Source of the DNA: CAXBGS01 sp963975425
GTDB taxonomy: Bacteria > Planctomycetota > Planctomycetia > Pirellulales > Pirellulaceae
Length of the DNA stretch: 64,000 nt
Assembly: GCA_963975425.1 (NCBI GenBank)
Contig: CAXBGS010000006.1
Coordinates: 186,001-250,000 of the forward strand
Direction of reading: 5' to 3'
Shown: piece by piece, positions 25,194 to 34,288 of the stretch
Numbering within the stretch: position 1 is the first letter of the stretch
Layout of the letters: every line of letters starts with the position of its first letter
Position numbers and translations under genes: made by a program
The notes under the pieces: model-generated
The model's database searches: none
The model's input: only the letters and a program-made list of their open reading frames with translations
What the model was told of the DNA's origin: nothing

Positions 25194-25217
25194 TTGCATA
25201 CCACAATGGGGTATAAT
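25194..25217 (+). promoter_or_regulatory. copA promoter with CsoR-like operator ATACC-N7-GGTAT
   Basis: Inverted half-sites ATACC (25198-25202) and GGTAT (25210-25214) overlap a consensus -10 box TATAAT (25212-25217), with TTGCAT at 25194-25199 upstream. CsoR-family repressors bind GC-centred palindromes of the TACCC...GGGTA type placed on the promoter. The same ATACC-N7-GGTAT arrangement occurs at 44293-44309. Regulation by the CsoR encoded at 31299 is inferred. Confidence 0.65.
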
Positions 25218-25251
25218 CAAGATTGTCAAAAAGACAGCCCAAGGAGCCAGC

Positions 25252-27639
25252 ATGTCCACGACCAAAGCCGATGCAACCGATCCGGTCTGCGGAATGACGG
25301 TCGATCCTGCCGAATCGCGGCGTAGCGAGCATGAGGGGAATTCGTATTTCTTCTGTAGCGAAGGATGCCAAACGAAGTTTGAGGGCGATCCTGCTGGAGT
25401 CTTAGCTACGAGGGCAGAGAAGGAATCAGCCGCGAAGCATGAGATGTCGGAATCGTCCTGTTGCGGCAGCGGAGGGCATGGTGGATTGTCGACCAGCGAG
25501 AGCGATTCTCCAACAAACCCGGAAGCAGTCTACACCTGCCCGATGCACCCGGAGATCGAACAAGTTGGGCCGGGGGATTGTCCGATTTGCGGGATGGACC
25601 TGGAGCCTAAGTTGGTCGAGATGGCCGATCAGGGCGATGAAGAACAATACCAAGATATGAAGCTGCGGTTTTGGGTCGGGGTTGCGTTGTCGGTGCCGTT
25701 GCTTGTGATTGCGATGGGGCCAATGGTTGGACTGCGCGTTGCGGACTGGATGAATCAAACGGCGTTTGGTTGGTTGCAAGTGGCTCTGGCGACCCCGGTC
25801 GTGTTCTGGTGCGGTTGGCCCCTGCTGGTGCGGGGGGCGAAGTCATTTCGCTCGATGAACCTAAACATGTTTTCATTGATCGCTGTGGGAACACTTGCAG
25901 CGTATTTCTTTAGCTTGGTCGTCGTGCTGTTGCCGAGCGTGATCCCAGAAGCGTTTTATGAAAACGGTGTCGCGCCGTTGTACTTCGAGGCTGCTGCGGT
26001 GATCATCACGTTGGTCTTGCTTGGGCAGGTGCTTGAACTGAGAGCACGCCAACAAACCGGCGGGGCGATTCGTGAGTTGATGCAGCTTGCGCCTGAGACA
26101 GCTCACCGAATCACGGACGATGGCGAAGAAGAAGTCGCGCTGAATGCCGTTCACCGGGGAGATCGCCTGCGAGTCCGGCCTGGTGAAAAGGTTCCTGTTG
26201 ATGGTCGCGTCTTGAGCGGTTCAAGCAGCGTTGATGAGTCGATGTTGACCGGTGAGCCGATCCCTGTCCAAAAGGTCGAAGGGGACGAGATCACCGGCGG
26301 GACTCTGAATCAAACGGGTGCTTTGGTAATGGAAGCGGTCGGGGTGGGCGGCGATACGGTGCTCAATCGAATCGTCCAAATGGTCGCCGATGCTCAGCGA
26401 AGCCGTGCTCCGATTCAGAAACTGGTCGATGTGGTTTCTCGCTACTTTGTTCCGGTAGTGATTCTTTGCTCAATTCTTGCGTTTGTAGGCTGGGCAATGT
26501 TTGGCCCCGAGCCACAACTCGCCCATGCGTTCGTCGCTGCAGTGGCAGTATTGATCATCGCTTGCCCCTGCGCTCTCGGGCTCGCCACGCCAATGTCCGT
26601 CATGGTCGGTGTGGGGCGAGGCGCGAAGGAAGGCGTGTTGATTAAGAATGCTGAAGTGCTGGAGGTGATGGAGAAGGTTGATACGATCGTCGTCGACAAG
26701 ACGGGGACACTGACGCAGGGGCGACCGGAAGTCACGGCGGTCGAGACATTCGGTAACTGGGTCGAAGACGACGCGTTGCGGATGGCTGCGGCGGTAGAGA
26801 GCCAGAGTGAACATCCGCTTGCTCAGGCGGTCGTCCGGCGAGCCAAGAGCGACGATCTACAATTGGCTGAGGCTAGCAATTTCAACAGCATCACCGGCGG
26901 TGGTGTTCATGCCCGAGTCGATCAACACGATGTCGTGATTGGCAAAGCGGACTTGCTTGATGAGCAAGGCGTGACCGGCGTCGACGCGGGCCGAGCGAAA
27001 GCAGGTTCGCATCAATCCGAAGGTGCAACGGTCGTGTTTGTCTCGATTGATAACTCGCTCGCTGCGATTCTTGCCATTACCGATCCGATCAAGGAAAGCA
27101 CTCCCTCAGCATTGAAGACGCTGCATCATCTTGGACTAAAGGTCATCATGCTGACGGGTGATGCTGAACCGACCGCGAAGGCCGTGGCCACTAAGCTGGG
27201 AATTGACGAGTTTCACGCGGGCGTTTCGCCTCAGGACAAACATAACTTTGTCTTGAAACTCAAGCGTGAAGGCAAGACCGTCGCGATGTGCGGTGACGGA
27301 ATTAACGACGCGCCGGCTCTTGCCGAGTCCAATGTGGGGATTGCGATGGGGACCGGAACCGGCGTCGCGATCGAATCGGCGGGTGTCACTCTGGTGGGTG
27401 GTGACCTGCGGGGCGTCGCGGCGGCCGGTAATTTGAGCCGAAAAACAATGAGCAACATTCGGCAAAATCTGTTCTTCGCGTTTATCTACAATGCCCTCGG
27501 GATTCCCGTAGCAGCGGGGCTTCTGTACCCGTTTTTTGGCGTTTTGCTGAGTCCCATGATCGCGGCGGCGGCGATGAGCTTGAGCAGTGTTTCGGTGATT
27601 GCGAACGCATTGCGTCTTCGCGCAGCCAAGCTGACCTGA
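25252..27639 (+). CDS. copA: CopA-type copper-translocating P1B ATPase
   Basis: A protein of 795 residues from the ATG at 25252, behind AAGGAG. The N-terminus has a YHS-type domain (DPVCGMTVDP ... YFFCSEGCQTKFEGDP), then a heavy-metal-binding HMBD module (YTCPMHPEIEQVGPGDCPIC). The P-type core shows the ion-site CPC at 438-440 in ACPCALGLATP, DKTGT with the phosphorylated Asp at 482, SEHPLAQAVV and GDGINDAP near 681. CPC with this layout indicates Cu(I) or Ag(I) export from the cytoplasm. The usual N-terminal HMA (GMxCxxC) domain is replaced by YHS plus HMBD. It is divergent from the broken copper-storage gene and is preceded by a CsoR-like operator. Confidence 0.95.
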   Translation: MSTTKADATDPVCGMTVDPAESRRSEHEGNSYFFCSEGCQTKFEGDPAGVLATRAEKESAAKHEMSESSCCGSGGHGGLSTSESDSPTNPEAVYTCPMHPEIEQVGPGDCPICGMDLEPKLVEMADQGDEEQYQDMKLRFWVGVALSVPLLVIAMGPMVGLRVADWMNQTAFGWLQVALATPVVFWCGWPLLVRGAKSFRSMNLNMFSLIAVGTLAAYFFSLVVVLLPSVIPEAFYENGVAPLYFEAAAVIITLVLLGQVLELRARQQTGGAIRELMQLAPETAHRITDDGEEEVALNAVHRGDRLRVRPGEKVPVDGRVLSGSSSVDESMLTGEPIPVQKVEGDEITGGTLNQTGALVMEAVGVGGDTVLNRIVQMVADAQRSRAPIQKLVDVVSRYFVPVVILCSILAFVGWAMFGPEPQLAHAFVAAVAVLIIACPCALGLATPMSVMVGVGRGAKEGVLIKNAEVLEVMEKVDTIVVDKTGTLTQGRPEVTAVETFGNWVEDDALRMAAAVESQSEHPLAQAVVRRAKSDDLQLAEASNFNSITGGGVHARVDQHDVVIGKADLLDEQGVTGVDAGRAKAGSHQSEGATVVFVSIDNSLAAILAITDPIKESTPSALKTLHHLGLKVIMLTGDAEPTAKAVATKLGIDEFHAGVSPQDKHNFVLKLKREGKTVAMCGDGINDAPALAESNVGIAMGTGTGVAIESAGVTLVGGDLRGVAAAGNLSRKTMSNIRQNLFFAFIYNALGIPVAAGLLYPFFGVLLSPMIAAAAMSLSSVSVIANALRLRAAKLT

Positions 27640-27665
27640 ACGGCTTTCCTGCGAGAAACGAAACC

Positions 27666-27693
27666 TTCACGGATTTCTTCAATTTTCCGTGAA
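27666..27693. promoter_or_regulatory. Inverted repeat TTCACGGA...TCCGTGAA between copA and sigma factor gene
   Basis: The arms 27666-27673 and 27686-27693 are perfect 8-bp complements around an AT-rich 12-nt centre. The repeat lies 27 bp after the copA stop codon and 86 bp before the sigma factor start, so it may be the copA terminator hairpin or an operator. There is no long T-run after it. Confidence 0.4.
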
Positions 27694-27778
27694 GAAACGC
27701 CCCGCAGCGATCATCTAAACTCCACACATGGTTAGAAATTCGCACTCCCGTGGCGAAACGTCGCCTAAAGGAGTGCTG

Positions 27779-28306
27779 ATGTTCGTTAGCGAAGTGGTCA
27801 TTGAGCGAGCAATCCACGGTGAGTCAGAGGCTCAGCGTGAGATCTATGAATCGTTTTATCCTCGCGTCTATCGGCTGGTCCGGCGGATCGTTGGTGAAAG
27901 CGATGCAGACGATGTGAGCCAAGATGCGTTCATGCAGGTGCTGTCGAAGCTGGATTCGTATGGCGGCAAATCTGCATTCGCAACTTGGGTCCATCGTGTC
28001 GCAGTCAATCAGGCTCTGCAGCACGTCCGCTCTCGCAGTCGGCATCCAACCGAGCCACTTTACGAGGATTCGATGACAGGACAAGATGCGCGAAGGCAGG
28101 CCGGTTTATCCGAGCTTCTCGATGAGGCGTTGCGTCGAATTGATGTGGAGCTGCGAATGATCTTTCAACTCAAGGAGTTAGACGGGTTGGCTTACGCTGA
28201 GATCGCTCAGACCGTGGGTATCCCCGAGGGAACAGTGGGTTCCCGACTGAATCGAGCCAGACGAGAACTTCAACTGCAACTTGTAGACCTAGGGTGGGAG
28301 CCTTAA
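27779..28306 (+). CDS. ECF RNA polymerase sigma factor
   Basis: A protein of 175 residues from the ATG at 27779, which follows AAAGGAG; an upstream in-frame ATG lacks this. Region 2 reads YPRVYRLVRRIVGESDADDVSQDAFMQVL and FATWVHRVAVNQALQHVR. Region 4 reads LKELDGLAYAEIAQTVGIPEGTVGSRLNRAR. Both halves match extracytoplasmic-function sigma factors, with no extra domains. The anti-sigma factor gene starts one base after its stop codon, so the pair is one regulatory unit. Its location behind copA suggests that it responds to copper or envelope stress. A closely similar sigma factor occurs at 46186-46767. Confidence 0.9.
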   Translation: MFVSEVVIERAIHGESEAQREIYESFYPRVYRLVRRIVGESDADDVSQDAFMQVLSKLDSYGGKSAFATWVHRVAVNQALQHVRSRSRHPTEPLYEDSMTGQDARRQAGLSELLDEALRRIDVELRMIFQLKELDGLAYAEIAQTVGIPEGTVGSRLNRARRELQLQLVDLGWEP

Positions 28307-28307
28307 T

Positions 28308-29231
28308 ATGGAATGCCAAGAGGCTACCGAACAGCTTTCTGCTTACTTCGACGATGAACTCACCAGCGAAATGGCTGATCGAGTGAGGCAGCACGTGGCT
28401 TCGTGTCAAAGTTGTCAAGCGGAACTACAGTCCTTTGCAGGAATTCGCAAACTGTCGACGCAGTATCGCGAACCAGCATCAGAAGTTCCTTCTTGGGAGA
28501 CGTTCGCTGCCCGCATGAATTCGGTACAACCGTTGGTGCAGCCTGCGCCTGTCCAAACTGCGAGCGTTCCAATGTCCAACGGTCGGTCAAAGTGGAAAGA
28601 CGCTGCAACGATCGTCATCGCGCTGGCCGCATCCGTCCTGATCCTGTGGTCGGTTCGACGACCTCAGAGTTCGGATGAACACGCAATCGCACAACAGCAT
28701 TCGCATTCTCATGCCGGAGCGATGGCTGGCATGGCCCCAACGCCCATCGACTTTCAAGATGTCGTTCTTGATTTCAATCAAGATTCCAACATGGCCGTCA
28801 ATTCGTTCGCTTCCAAGTACGACGGAACAGAAGTGTCGATTGACGAAGCAGCAAAGGATTTGGGTTACCAACCTCAGGCGAGAAAGTCGCTTCCTGCGGG
28901 CGTTCAGTTGGTTTCGACACGATTGTTGAAATTGCCTGAATGCAACTGCGCCGAGGGCGAATGTTTATGTGGTCCGGATGGTTGCAATTGCGTCGCATGT
29001 GTTTGCGAGCGTCCCGATGGATCGACGTTCATGCTGGTCGAAAAGTGCAAGTCTCAAATGGTGAGTTTCGGTGATTTGCCGGTACAGCTTGTACGTCGAG
29101 GAGATCGAGAGTTGCAAGTTACTCAAGGCGAGAAGGGACTGGCGGTTTCTTGGGAAGGCACCCACGCAAGGATGACCGCGATTGGTTTGCGTGATGAGAG
29201 CGAATTGGGCGTGCTTCTGGCGGCGAACTGA
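28308..29231 (+). CDS. Zinc-finger anti-sigma factor with Cys-rich extracytoplasmic domain
   Basis: A protein of 307 residues. The N-terminus is a zf-HC2 anti-sigma domain with C3, H29, C33 and C36 (HVASCQSC). One transmembrane helix lies near 99-118 (ATIVIALAASVLILW). The outer part contains a His-rich patch (HSHSHAG near 132), a conserved beta region, and around 213-235 a dense cysteine cluster, CNCAEGECLCGPDGCNCVAC, then ERPDGSTFMLVEKC. The cluster is unlike ordinary anti-sigma factors and looks like a thiolate metal site on the periplasmic side, so the protein could release its sigma factor when copper arrives. That sensing role is inference. It is transcribed with the sigma factor gene directly before it. 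Confidence 0.85.
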   Translation: MECQEATEQLSAYFDDELTSEMADRVRQHVASCQSCQAELQSFAGIRKLSTQYREPASEVPSWETFAARMNSVQPLVQPAPVQTASVPMSNGRSKWKDAATIVIALAASVLILWSVRRPQSSDEHAIAQQHSHSHAGAMAGMAPTPIDFQDVVLDFNQDSNMAVNSFASKYDGTEVSIDEAAKDLGYQPQARKSLPAGVQLVSTRLLKLPECNCAEGECLCGPDGCNCVACVCERPDGSTFMLVEKCKSQMVSFGDLPVQLVRRGDRELQVTQGEKGLAVSWEGTHARMTAIGLRDESELGVLLAAN

Positions 29232-29268
29232 GGTGATTGAGCCCGCCCGTTCGATGTACGAATCGTTT

Positions 29269-30105
29269 TCACGGTCGAAAACTCACGGATAACTCGACGG
29301 GATTTCGTAGTTCAGGATCACCGTTGTAGATGGATTGCTTCCACTGATGCTCCAATTCCATCACGCTCGCAATCTTGTAGTTGTCCTTCAACGCTTGCTG
29401 GTAGCCAACTCGCATCGCGTCCACGCCAAACCGCGTCACGTCTTGAATGCCACCTTTCGTACACAAGAATTTCGTTAGCGATGCGCTTTGTCCATAAAAC
29501 GCTGCCATCTGTTCCGCCGAAGTGAACTGTTCCAAACTGAACAGCACCGATAGTGGCATCGCTGAACCTTGACGCAAAGCTTCGCGACAATCTCGCTCGT
29601 GAAGTGATCGCTTGTGATCGGTATCGGCCATCATTGCGGCCCCTTCGTCAAGCCAATGCGGTGGTTGCTGTCCGTCGAAGCGATCCGATAGAACCACATG
29701 AGTTAATTCGTGCGGTAACGCCGGTAGCTCGCCTGTCGGATCGACAAGCAAATCAATTCGGCGTGATAAAGTCCGCCCTGCATTGACCTGAATAAGACTG
29801 CTGCCAAGTGTTTGTGCTCCACCTGGGCCAACGCTGTGGACGTAGCTCGCTAGAGTGGCGTGAATTCGGATTTCACATGGCGGGTTCCAGGTAGCGATAG
29901 TTTTGTTGCACCAGACGCGCGTGAGTTCGACACGCAACGACTCACATAGCGTCGCCACATTTTCTGCTGCCGGTCCGCCGCGGTAGGTGTTGACCACAAA
30001 GTTTTCCGACCGGAACTCCGGTTCGTTTGCGTGAGCGGGGTGGTCGTCAAATCGAAGAGTAACGAGCAATCCCAATACGAGGAGAACCATCGTGAATCGC
30101 ATCAT
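29269..30105 (-). CDS. Exported gluzincin-like metallopeptidase
   Basis: A 278-residue protein with a signal peptide (TMVLLVLGLLVTL). The zinc motif is PHELTHVVL (about residues 133-141), followed by PPHWLDEGAAMMAD with the downstream glutamate, the HExxH...E arrangement of gluzincins of the MA clan. The later part is helical and resembles the peptidase-MA-like family of planctomycetes. It would act outside the cytoplasm; the substrate is unknown. It converges with the anti-sigma gene (37 bp apart) and has a gene-free stretch of more than 400 bp upstream. Confidence 0.75.
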   Translation of the reverse strand: MMRFTMVLLVLGLLVTLRFDDHPAHANEPEFRSENFVVNTYRGGPAAENVATLCESLRVELTRVWCNKTIATWNPPCEIRIHATLASYVHSVGPGGAQTLGSSLIQVNAGRTLSRRIDLLVDPTGELPALPHELTHVVLSDRFDGQQPPHWLDEGAAMMADTDHKRSLHERDCREALRQGSAMPLSVLFSLEQFTSAEQMAAFYGQSASLTKFLCTKGGIQDVTRFGVDAMRVGYQQALKDNYKIASVMELEHQWKQSIYNGDPELRNPVELSVSFRP

Positions 30106-30539
30106 CTAGCAACTTTCCCTCAAGGTACGAAACTAATAACCTTCATGGTCCTCCGCACGCCAGGGAGGCTCATTCGTCGATAAGCCATATCAGTTTCTGT
30201 GCCGAGTGACTCCGGTGGAGGTCGAGTGAACCGATTTGGATTCGTAAAGCCCCATTCCATCAGGTTTTAGGAATTCGTGTTTCCGTTGAGCGCAGCCCTT
30301 CGCTGGGATCCGCGATGCCTACCGAATTGGCATCGCACTGCTGAAGTTTTGTGCGATACAGGGGCGGAAGAAGGCTGAAACGTCGATGACGATTTTCAGA
30401 GAATTACCATGCGGATGTGAAGAAGGGTGATTTGGGAAGCATCTAATGTGTGTCAACGAATCAAGGCGGACGATGCGATGACGTAAAAACCAAGTCCGTT
30501 CATCACATGTATTGGGGCCTTGCCCCCGGAGATGACAAA
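30106..30539. other. Gap of about 430 bp without a supported gene
   Basis: It contains one clear hairpin, GCGATGCC (30312-30319) with GGCATCGC (30329-30336), and otherwise no feature I can support. It separates two divergent genes, so promoters for both should lie here. I did not find convincing -10/-35 pairs. Confidence 0.35.
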
Positions 30540-30932
30540 ATGTTGAAGCTTGCTTTCTTGAGTGTGGCTGCCTTTGGTGTTTTGGGCGTGGACGCGAACA
30601 ATGCCGTGGCGCAGTGCTGTTGTGGCGGGACGGTCATTCAACCGACGGGCACTGTGACTGAAAACTACGTGCCTGCCGAGTCGCAGGTCATCAACAGCGA
30701 ACCGATCGCGACTCAGGGCCAAACGTATCAGCGGTTTTCGTATTCGCCCGCTGAGGTGTCGCCTCCCGTCTATCAACCGGCTGTGAGCCGTTTCTATTCG
30801 GCACAGCCACAGGCGCAGAGCTACCGTCGATTCTCATATCAGCCACGCGTGCAATCTCGCAGTAAGGGTCCGACGCACAAGCGGCCTTGGCAGTACTCGA
30901 AAGCCGATCCACGCCGATATCGCAGCCGCTAG
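30540..30932 (+). CDS. Small exported Gln/Ser/Tyr-rich protein
   Basis: A protein of 130 residues from the ATG at 30540, with an earlier in-frame start at 30450 that lacks a ribosome site. The signal peptide (LAFLSVAAFGVLGVDANNAVAQ) precedes a mature start CCCGG. The rest is low-complexity and repetitive: TYQRFSYSP, SYRRFSYQP and PVYQPAVSRFYSAQPQ, ending in a basic tail. Three successive cysteines at the mature N-terminus could anchor or bind metal. I recognise no family. A strong terminator follows 30 bp after the stop codon. Confidence 0.6.
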   Translation: MLKLAFLSVAAFGVLGVDANNAVAQCCCGGTVIQPTGTVTENYVPAESQVINSEPIATQGQTYQRFSYSPAEVSPPVYQPAVSRFYSAQPQAQSYRRFSYQPRVQSRSKGPTHKRPWQYSKADPRRYRSR

Positions 30933-30962
30933 TTCTAAAGACAACTTGCACAGCACTAACGA

Positions 30963-30995
30963 ACGCAGCCAACAGTCAAGAGTTGGCTGCGTTTT
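30963..30995 (+). terminator. Rho-independent terminator
   Basis: ACGCAGCCAAC (30963-30973) and GTTGGCTGCGT (30982-30992) form a perfect 11-bp stem with an 8-nt loop, followed by TTTT. It lies 30 bp after the stop codon of the small exported protein gene. The following 300 bp up to the csoR start hold nothing else I can support. Confidence 0.85.
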
Positions 30996-31298
30996 CTGTT
31001 TATCAATGGCTATCGAGTTCCCGTCTTTTTCACACAGCATCATTTCAGAATGTCCCGAATCAAACATTCGGGAGACCGATGAGCAGGTCGAATAGGAATC
31101 GAGTCGGAGGAAACAGTTCGTCGTCACGACCATCACAATGCAAACGTACCCGTTGCACCGTAAATATGACGTAACACAGGTGGTTTGGCTGGCTTTTCCT
31201 CCCACTGCCTCTCCGTCACAACCAAGCTACAATGGATTTTTCACCCGACTCGCAGCGAATTCGCTCTCCCATTCATCTGAACGATCCTCTGTAATCGC

Positions 31299-31586
31299 AT
31301 GCTTACCGACGACGATAAAAAGAAGCTCAACAACCGACTTCGCCGCGTCGTAGGGCAGGTCGAGGCTGTCGGGCGGATGATCGAGAATGAGGATTATTGT
31401 GTGGACATTCTGATGCAACTGTCGGCGGCAACAGGCGCTCTTGGAAAAGTCGGCCAGATCGTGCTGGAAGAGCATCTGAAGACGTGTGTTGCCGAGGCTG
31501 TTCAGAATGGTAATGCGAAAGAACGCGAGGAAAAGATTGACGAACTGGTGAAACTGTTTCGCAAGTATGCGGGAGTCATTGATTGA
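31299..31586 (+). CDS. csoR: CsoR/RcnR-family copper-sensing repressor
   Basis: A 95-residue all-helical protein with the CsoR fingerprint: C34 (DYCVDILMQL), H59 and C63 (LEEHLKTCV), the trigonal Cu(I) site. The basic N-terminal helix RLRRVVGQVEAVGRMIE is the usual DNA-contact region. Family members bind a promoter palindrome and leave it when Cu(I) binds. Likely targets in this window are the ATACC-N7-GGTAT sites at 25198-25214 and 44293-44309. The gene is translationally coupled to the channel gene downstream, whose start lies inside its last codons. I saw no such operator in front of csoR itself. Confidence 0.9.
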   Translation: MLTDDDKKKLNNRLRRVVGQVEAVGRMIENEDYCVDILMQLSAATGALGKVGQIVLEEHLKTCVAEAVQNGNAKEREEKIDELVKLFRKYAGVID

Positions 31587-32643
31587 CGTGGAACTATTCG
31601 TCCTGACTGCGACCGGTTTGATGCTCACGGGACTTGGCGTCTGGGAGACGTTCATGGCAGTCCTTCATCCCAGGGCAATCGTCGGTCCGATCACCACGAG
31701 GATCAATCGTTGCTTTCACTTTGTCGTCCGCACGAAGGTGTTTCGGCGTAGCGGCTTGACCGTGTTCAGCGGTCCTCTTCTTCTGGTTGCTCATGCAACA
31801 TGTTGGGCAACCTTGCTCTTGTTCGGGGTCGCGTTGATTGTTTGGCCTCAATTGGGCAGCGGGATCATCGAAAGCGGCTCAGAGACCACCGATGATTCGT
31901 TGCTGACGGCCATTTACTACTCTGGCTTTTCCATCACGACGCTTGGCGTTGGAGACTTCGTCCCTCGAAGTGGCTGGACGAAGCTGGTCACCATCACATC
32001 CGCTAGTCTCGGATTTAGCTTTTTCACCTTGGTGTTGGCCTACGTTCTGTCCATTTACTCAGCACTCGCAAGAAGGAATCAATTCGCCTGCGAGATCGAC
32101 TACAGGACACAGCGAACGGGAGACACGTTGGCATACTTGCAGCCGCATATTCTTGCCGACGAGTGGACGCTCCTGAATCAGGACCTCTATTCGCTCGCAT
32201 CCAACTTGGCGGAGCTTCTCGAGTCGCACCACTTCTATCCGGCGTTGCACTACTTCCGCTTTTCGGAACGTCGCTACGCGATGAGCCAGATGCTACGCTT
32301 TTGTCTCGAAGTGGCAACGGTCCTACGAGTGATGCAAAACACCCACGATTCAACGACCTCAATCAATCGCGAGCCAGTGGACCGGCTATGGCACGCCAGC
32401 CTGCAAATGCTTGGCGACACAGAGAAGCATTTTGTCGTTTGCAAATCGCACGACACGCCTGATGAAAAGCAACTCGCGAATCAATTGATCTTGATGGTCC
32501 ACCAAGCGACCGCAAGCCGATGGATCGACGATGAGGCAGATTTTGTGGATCGCTATGTTCCGATGAGCGAAGCTTGGTCTACCGATTTGCACTCGCTCGA
32601 ACTCTGCATGGCCAGTCATCGCGCCACGCACCGAGGTGGCTAG
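31567..32643 (+). CDS. Potassium-channel-like membrane protein
   Basis: A 358-residue protein with membrane helices in the first 170 residues and a cytoplasmic helical remainder. The pore loop reads SGFSITTLGVGDFVPRSGW (about 118-136). TLGVGD stands where potassium channels have TVGYGD, so selectivity may differ. A GTG at 31588 is an alternative start that would avoid the overlap with csoR. The C-terminal 180 residues form helical repeats without known motif. Its link to copper is only positional: csoR ends inside it. It could relieve membrane potential or ion imbalance during metal stress, which is speculation. Confidence 0.75.
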   Translation: MRESLIDVELFVLTATGLMLTGLGVWETFMAVLHPRAIVGPITTRINRCFHFVVRTKVFRRSGLTVFSGPLLLVAHATCWATLLLFGVALIVWPQLGSGIIESGSETTDDSLLTAIYYSGFSITTLGVGDFVPRSGWTKLVTITSASLGFSFFTLVLAYVLSIYSALARRNQFACEIDYRTQRTGDTLAYLQPHILADEWTLLNQDLYSLASNLAELLESHHFYPALHYFRFSERRYAMSQMLRFCLEVATVLRVMQNTHDSTTSINREPVDRLWHASLQMLGDTEKHFVVCKSHDTPDEKQLANQLILMVHQATASRWIDDEADFVDRYVPMSEAWSTDLHSLELCMASHRATHRGG

Positions 32644-32824
32644 ACTAACGATTGGTTTTTAAGTTCTCGCTCGATCTCAATTCTTCAGCCATTTCCACTA
32701 TTCTTGGGAAATCGTCCGGTTTCTGCGGTGAGCTGTCGAAACGTGAAGTTTTCGGGGATTCAGAGCATCCAACCAGTTCAGCTCTATTTTTCTGAGCGTT
32801 TATCAATTCCGATGTGAGGAACTT

Positions 32825-34288
32825 ATGAAACCCATCAAGACGCCTACGTTTTGGCGACGACTCCCGTTGACGCGTCAACTATTACTTGCAGTCAATTCGT
32901 TTCTACTGGTGATTGTCGGGGGCTTTCTATTCGTTGACCATCGGCTCCGCGTGCGGCGGGCAGTGCAGCAGACCAAAGTCGCTTTGGCAGAGGAGGCAAA
33001 GACGTTGTATGAATCTGCTGCCGCCATCGAGGGGGAGAGCACGGAGCCCATTCAGAAACTGGTCGACAGTGTTTGTGGGCGGATGAATTCTGATGATTCG
33101 CCCGGTCACCACATCGCTTTGCGGTGGCAGGGCGAGTTTCTGCAAGCTCGGTCACATGGTCGGGCGTCACCGCAAATGTTTGATGCCATGATGGCCGCTG
33201 CTAGCGGACACGCGGACTTGGAGCCGATGGCGGGTTCCATGGTTGTGGGATCATTCGAGGGTCCAGCCGGGCAGGTCCTCGTTTCAGAGAAGCGATCGAA
33301 CATCCTGGCAATCGCTCGCGATGCACTTGTTCGTCAGATGATTGCAGTTTTTCTCGCCGGTTCGCTTGCCGCGTTCTTGGTAAACCTCGTGTTGAGAAAG
33401 ATCGTGACAAAACCAATCCGGCGATTGGTCACGTCATTGCAAAGCCTTGGCGACGGAAAATTGGAATCGCGAGTTGACGTCCATAGTTGTCGTGAACTGT
33501 CCTATCTTGGCGAGCAGTTTAACGACATGGCGGCGAAATTGGATGCGGCCGAACGTGATCGACGCGTGCACATGGCGAAAGCAAGGGCGATCCAACAGAA
33601 CCTTCGGCCGAGTACCCAAGTCATCCCTGGAGCGAATATTGCAGAACTATTCGAGCCTGCTGATGACGTCGGTGGCGATTACTACGACGTCATCCGGCTG
33701 AGTGAAAATTCAACACTTTTGTGTATCGCAGACGTCAGCGGTCACGGCGTGCCTGCAGCAATGGCAGCGACGCTGTTGAAAGCGTTTGTGGCTGAGGCAG
33801 CAAAGCAATCCCATCATCCGGCAGAAATTCTCACTCGCGTCAATCAACAGTATCATGAGTATGTCATGATGGGCCACTTCGCAACCATGGTTCTCGTCCG
33901 CATTGACGTGGCCGAACAGCGACTAACCTATGCAAATGCTGGTCATGAATTGCCGTTTCTGCAATGCGGCGATGAACCTGTCAGGCGGCTGGATCATAGT
34001 GATCTGATCTTGGGAGTCGAGGACGACACGACTTACGAAGAATGCTGCCTTCCGATTTGTATCGGAGCGAAACTGATACTGGTCAGCGATGGGGTCACCG
34101 AGGCTTTCAACCCTGACGAAGAACAGTTCGGTACTGAGCGAGTTAGCAACACGATTGCAAAGGCAATCGGTGAACACGCTTCGGACTTAGTCGGGCGATT
34201 CGATTCGGAACTCGAAGCTTTTCGAAACGGCCGTGCGGCATTCGATGACACGACACTCGTCGTTGCCGAATTGGTGGCTTCAGACTAG
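32825..34288 (+). CDS. Membrane-bound SpoIIE/RsbU-type PP2C phosphatase with HAMP domain
   Basis: A protein of 487 residues. A first membrane helix (about 20-40) and a second (about 170-190) flank an extracytoplasmic sensing part. A HAMP linker follows (TKPIRRLVTSLQSLGDGKLESR). The C-terminal phosphatase has FEPADDVGGDYYDV, CIADVSGHGVPAAMAA and AFDDTTLVVAELV, the metal-binding Asp residues of PP2C/SpoIIE enzymes. Such proteins dephosphorylate anti-anti-sigma factors, so this may add an input to general stress control. No partner switch proteins are in the window. The sensing domain has no known motif. Confidence 0.85.
   Translation: MKPIKTPTFWRRLPLTRQLLLAVNSFLLVIVGGFLFVDHRLRVRRAVQQTKVALAEEAKTLYESAAAIEGESTEPIQKLVDSVCGRMNSDDSPGHHIALRWQGEFLQARSHGRASPQMFDAMMAAASGHADLEPMAGSMVVGSFEGPAGQVLVSEKRSNILAIARDALVRQMIAVFLAGSLAAFLVNLVLRKIVTKPIRRLVTSLQSLGDGKLESRVDVHSCRELSYLGEQFNDMAAKLDAAERDRRVHMAKARAIQQNLRPSTQVIPGANIAELFEPADDVGGDYYDVIRLSENSTLLCIADVSGHGVPAAMAATLLKAFVAEAAKQSHHPAEILTRVNQQYHEYVMMGHFATMVLVRIDVAEQRLTYANAGHELPFLQCGDEPVRRLDHSDLILGVEDDTTYEECCLPICIGAKLILVSDGVTEAFNPDEEQFGTERVSNTIAKAIGEHASDLVGRFDSELEAFRNGRAAFDDTTLVVAELVASD

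Noticed and set aside
24984..25265. Separate 93-residue protein on the minus strand with a hydrophobic start
   Set aside because: Its hydrophobic N-terminal part is intergenic DNA upstream of the true Csp start at 25130. The rest is the first half of the interrupted copper-storage gene.
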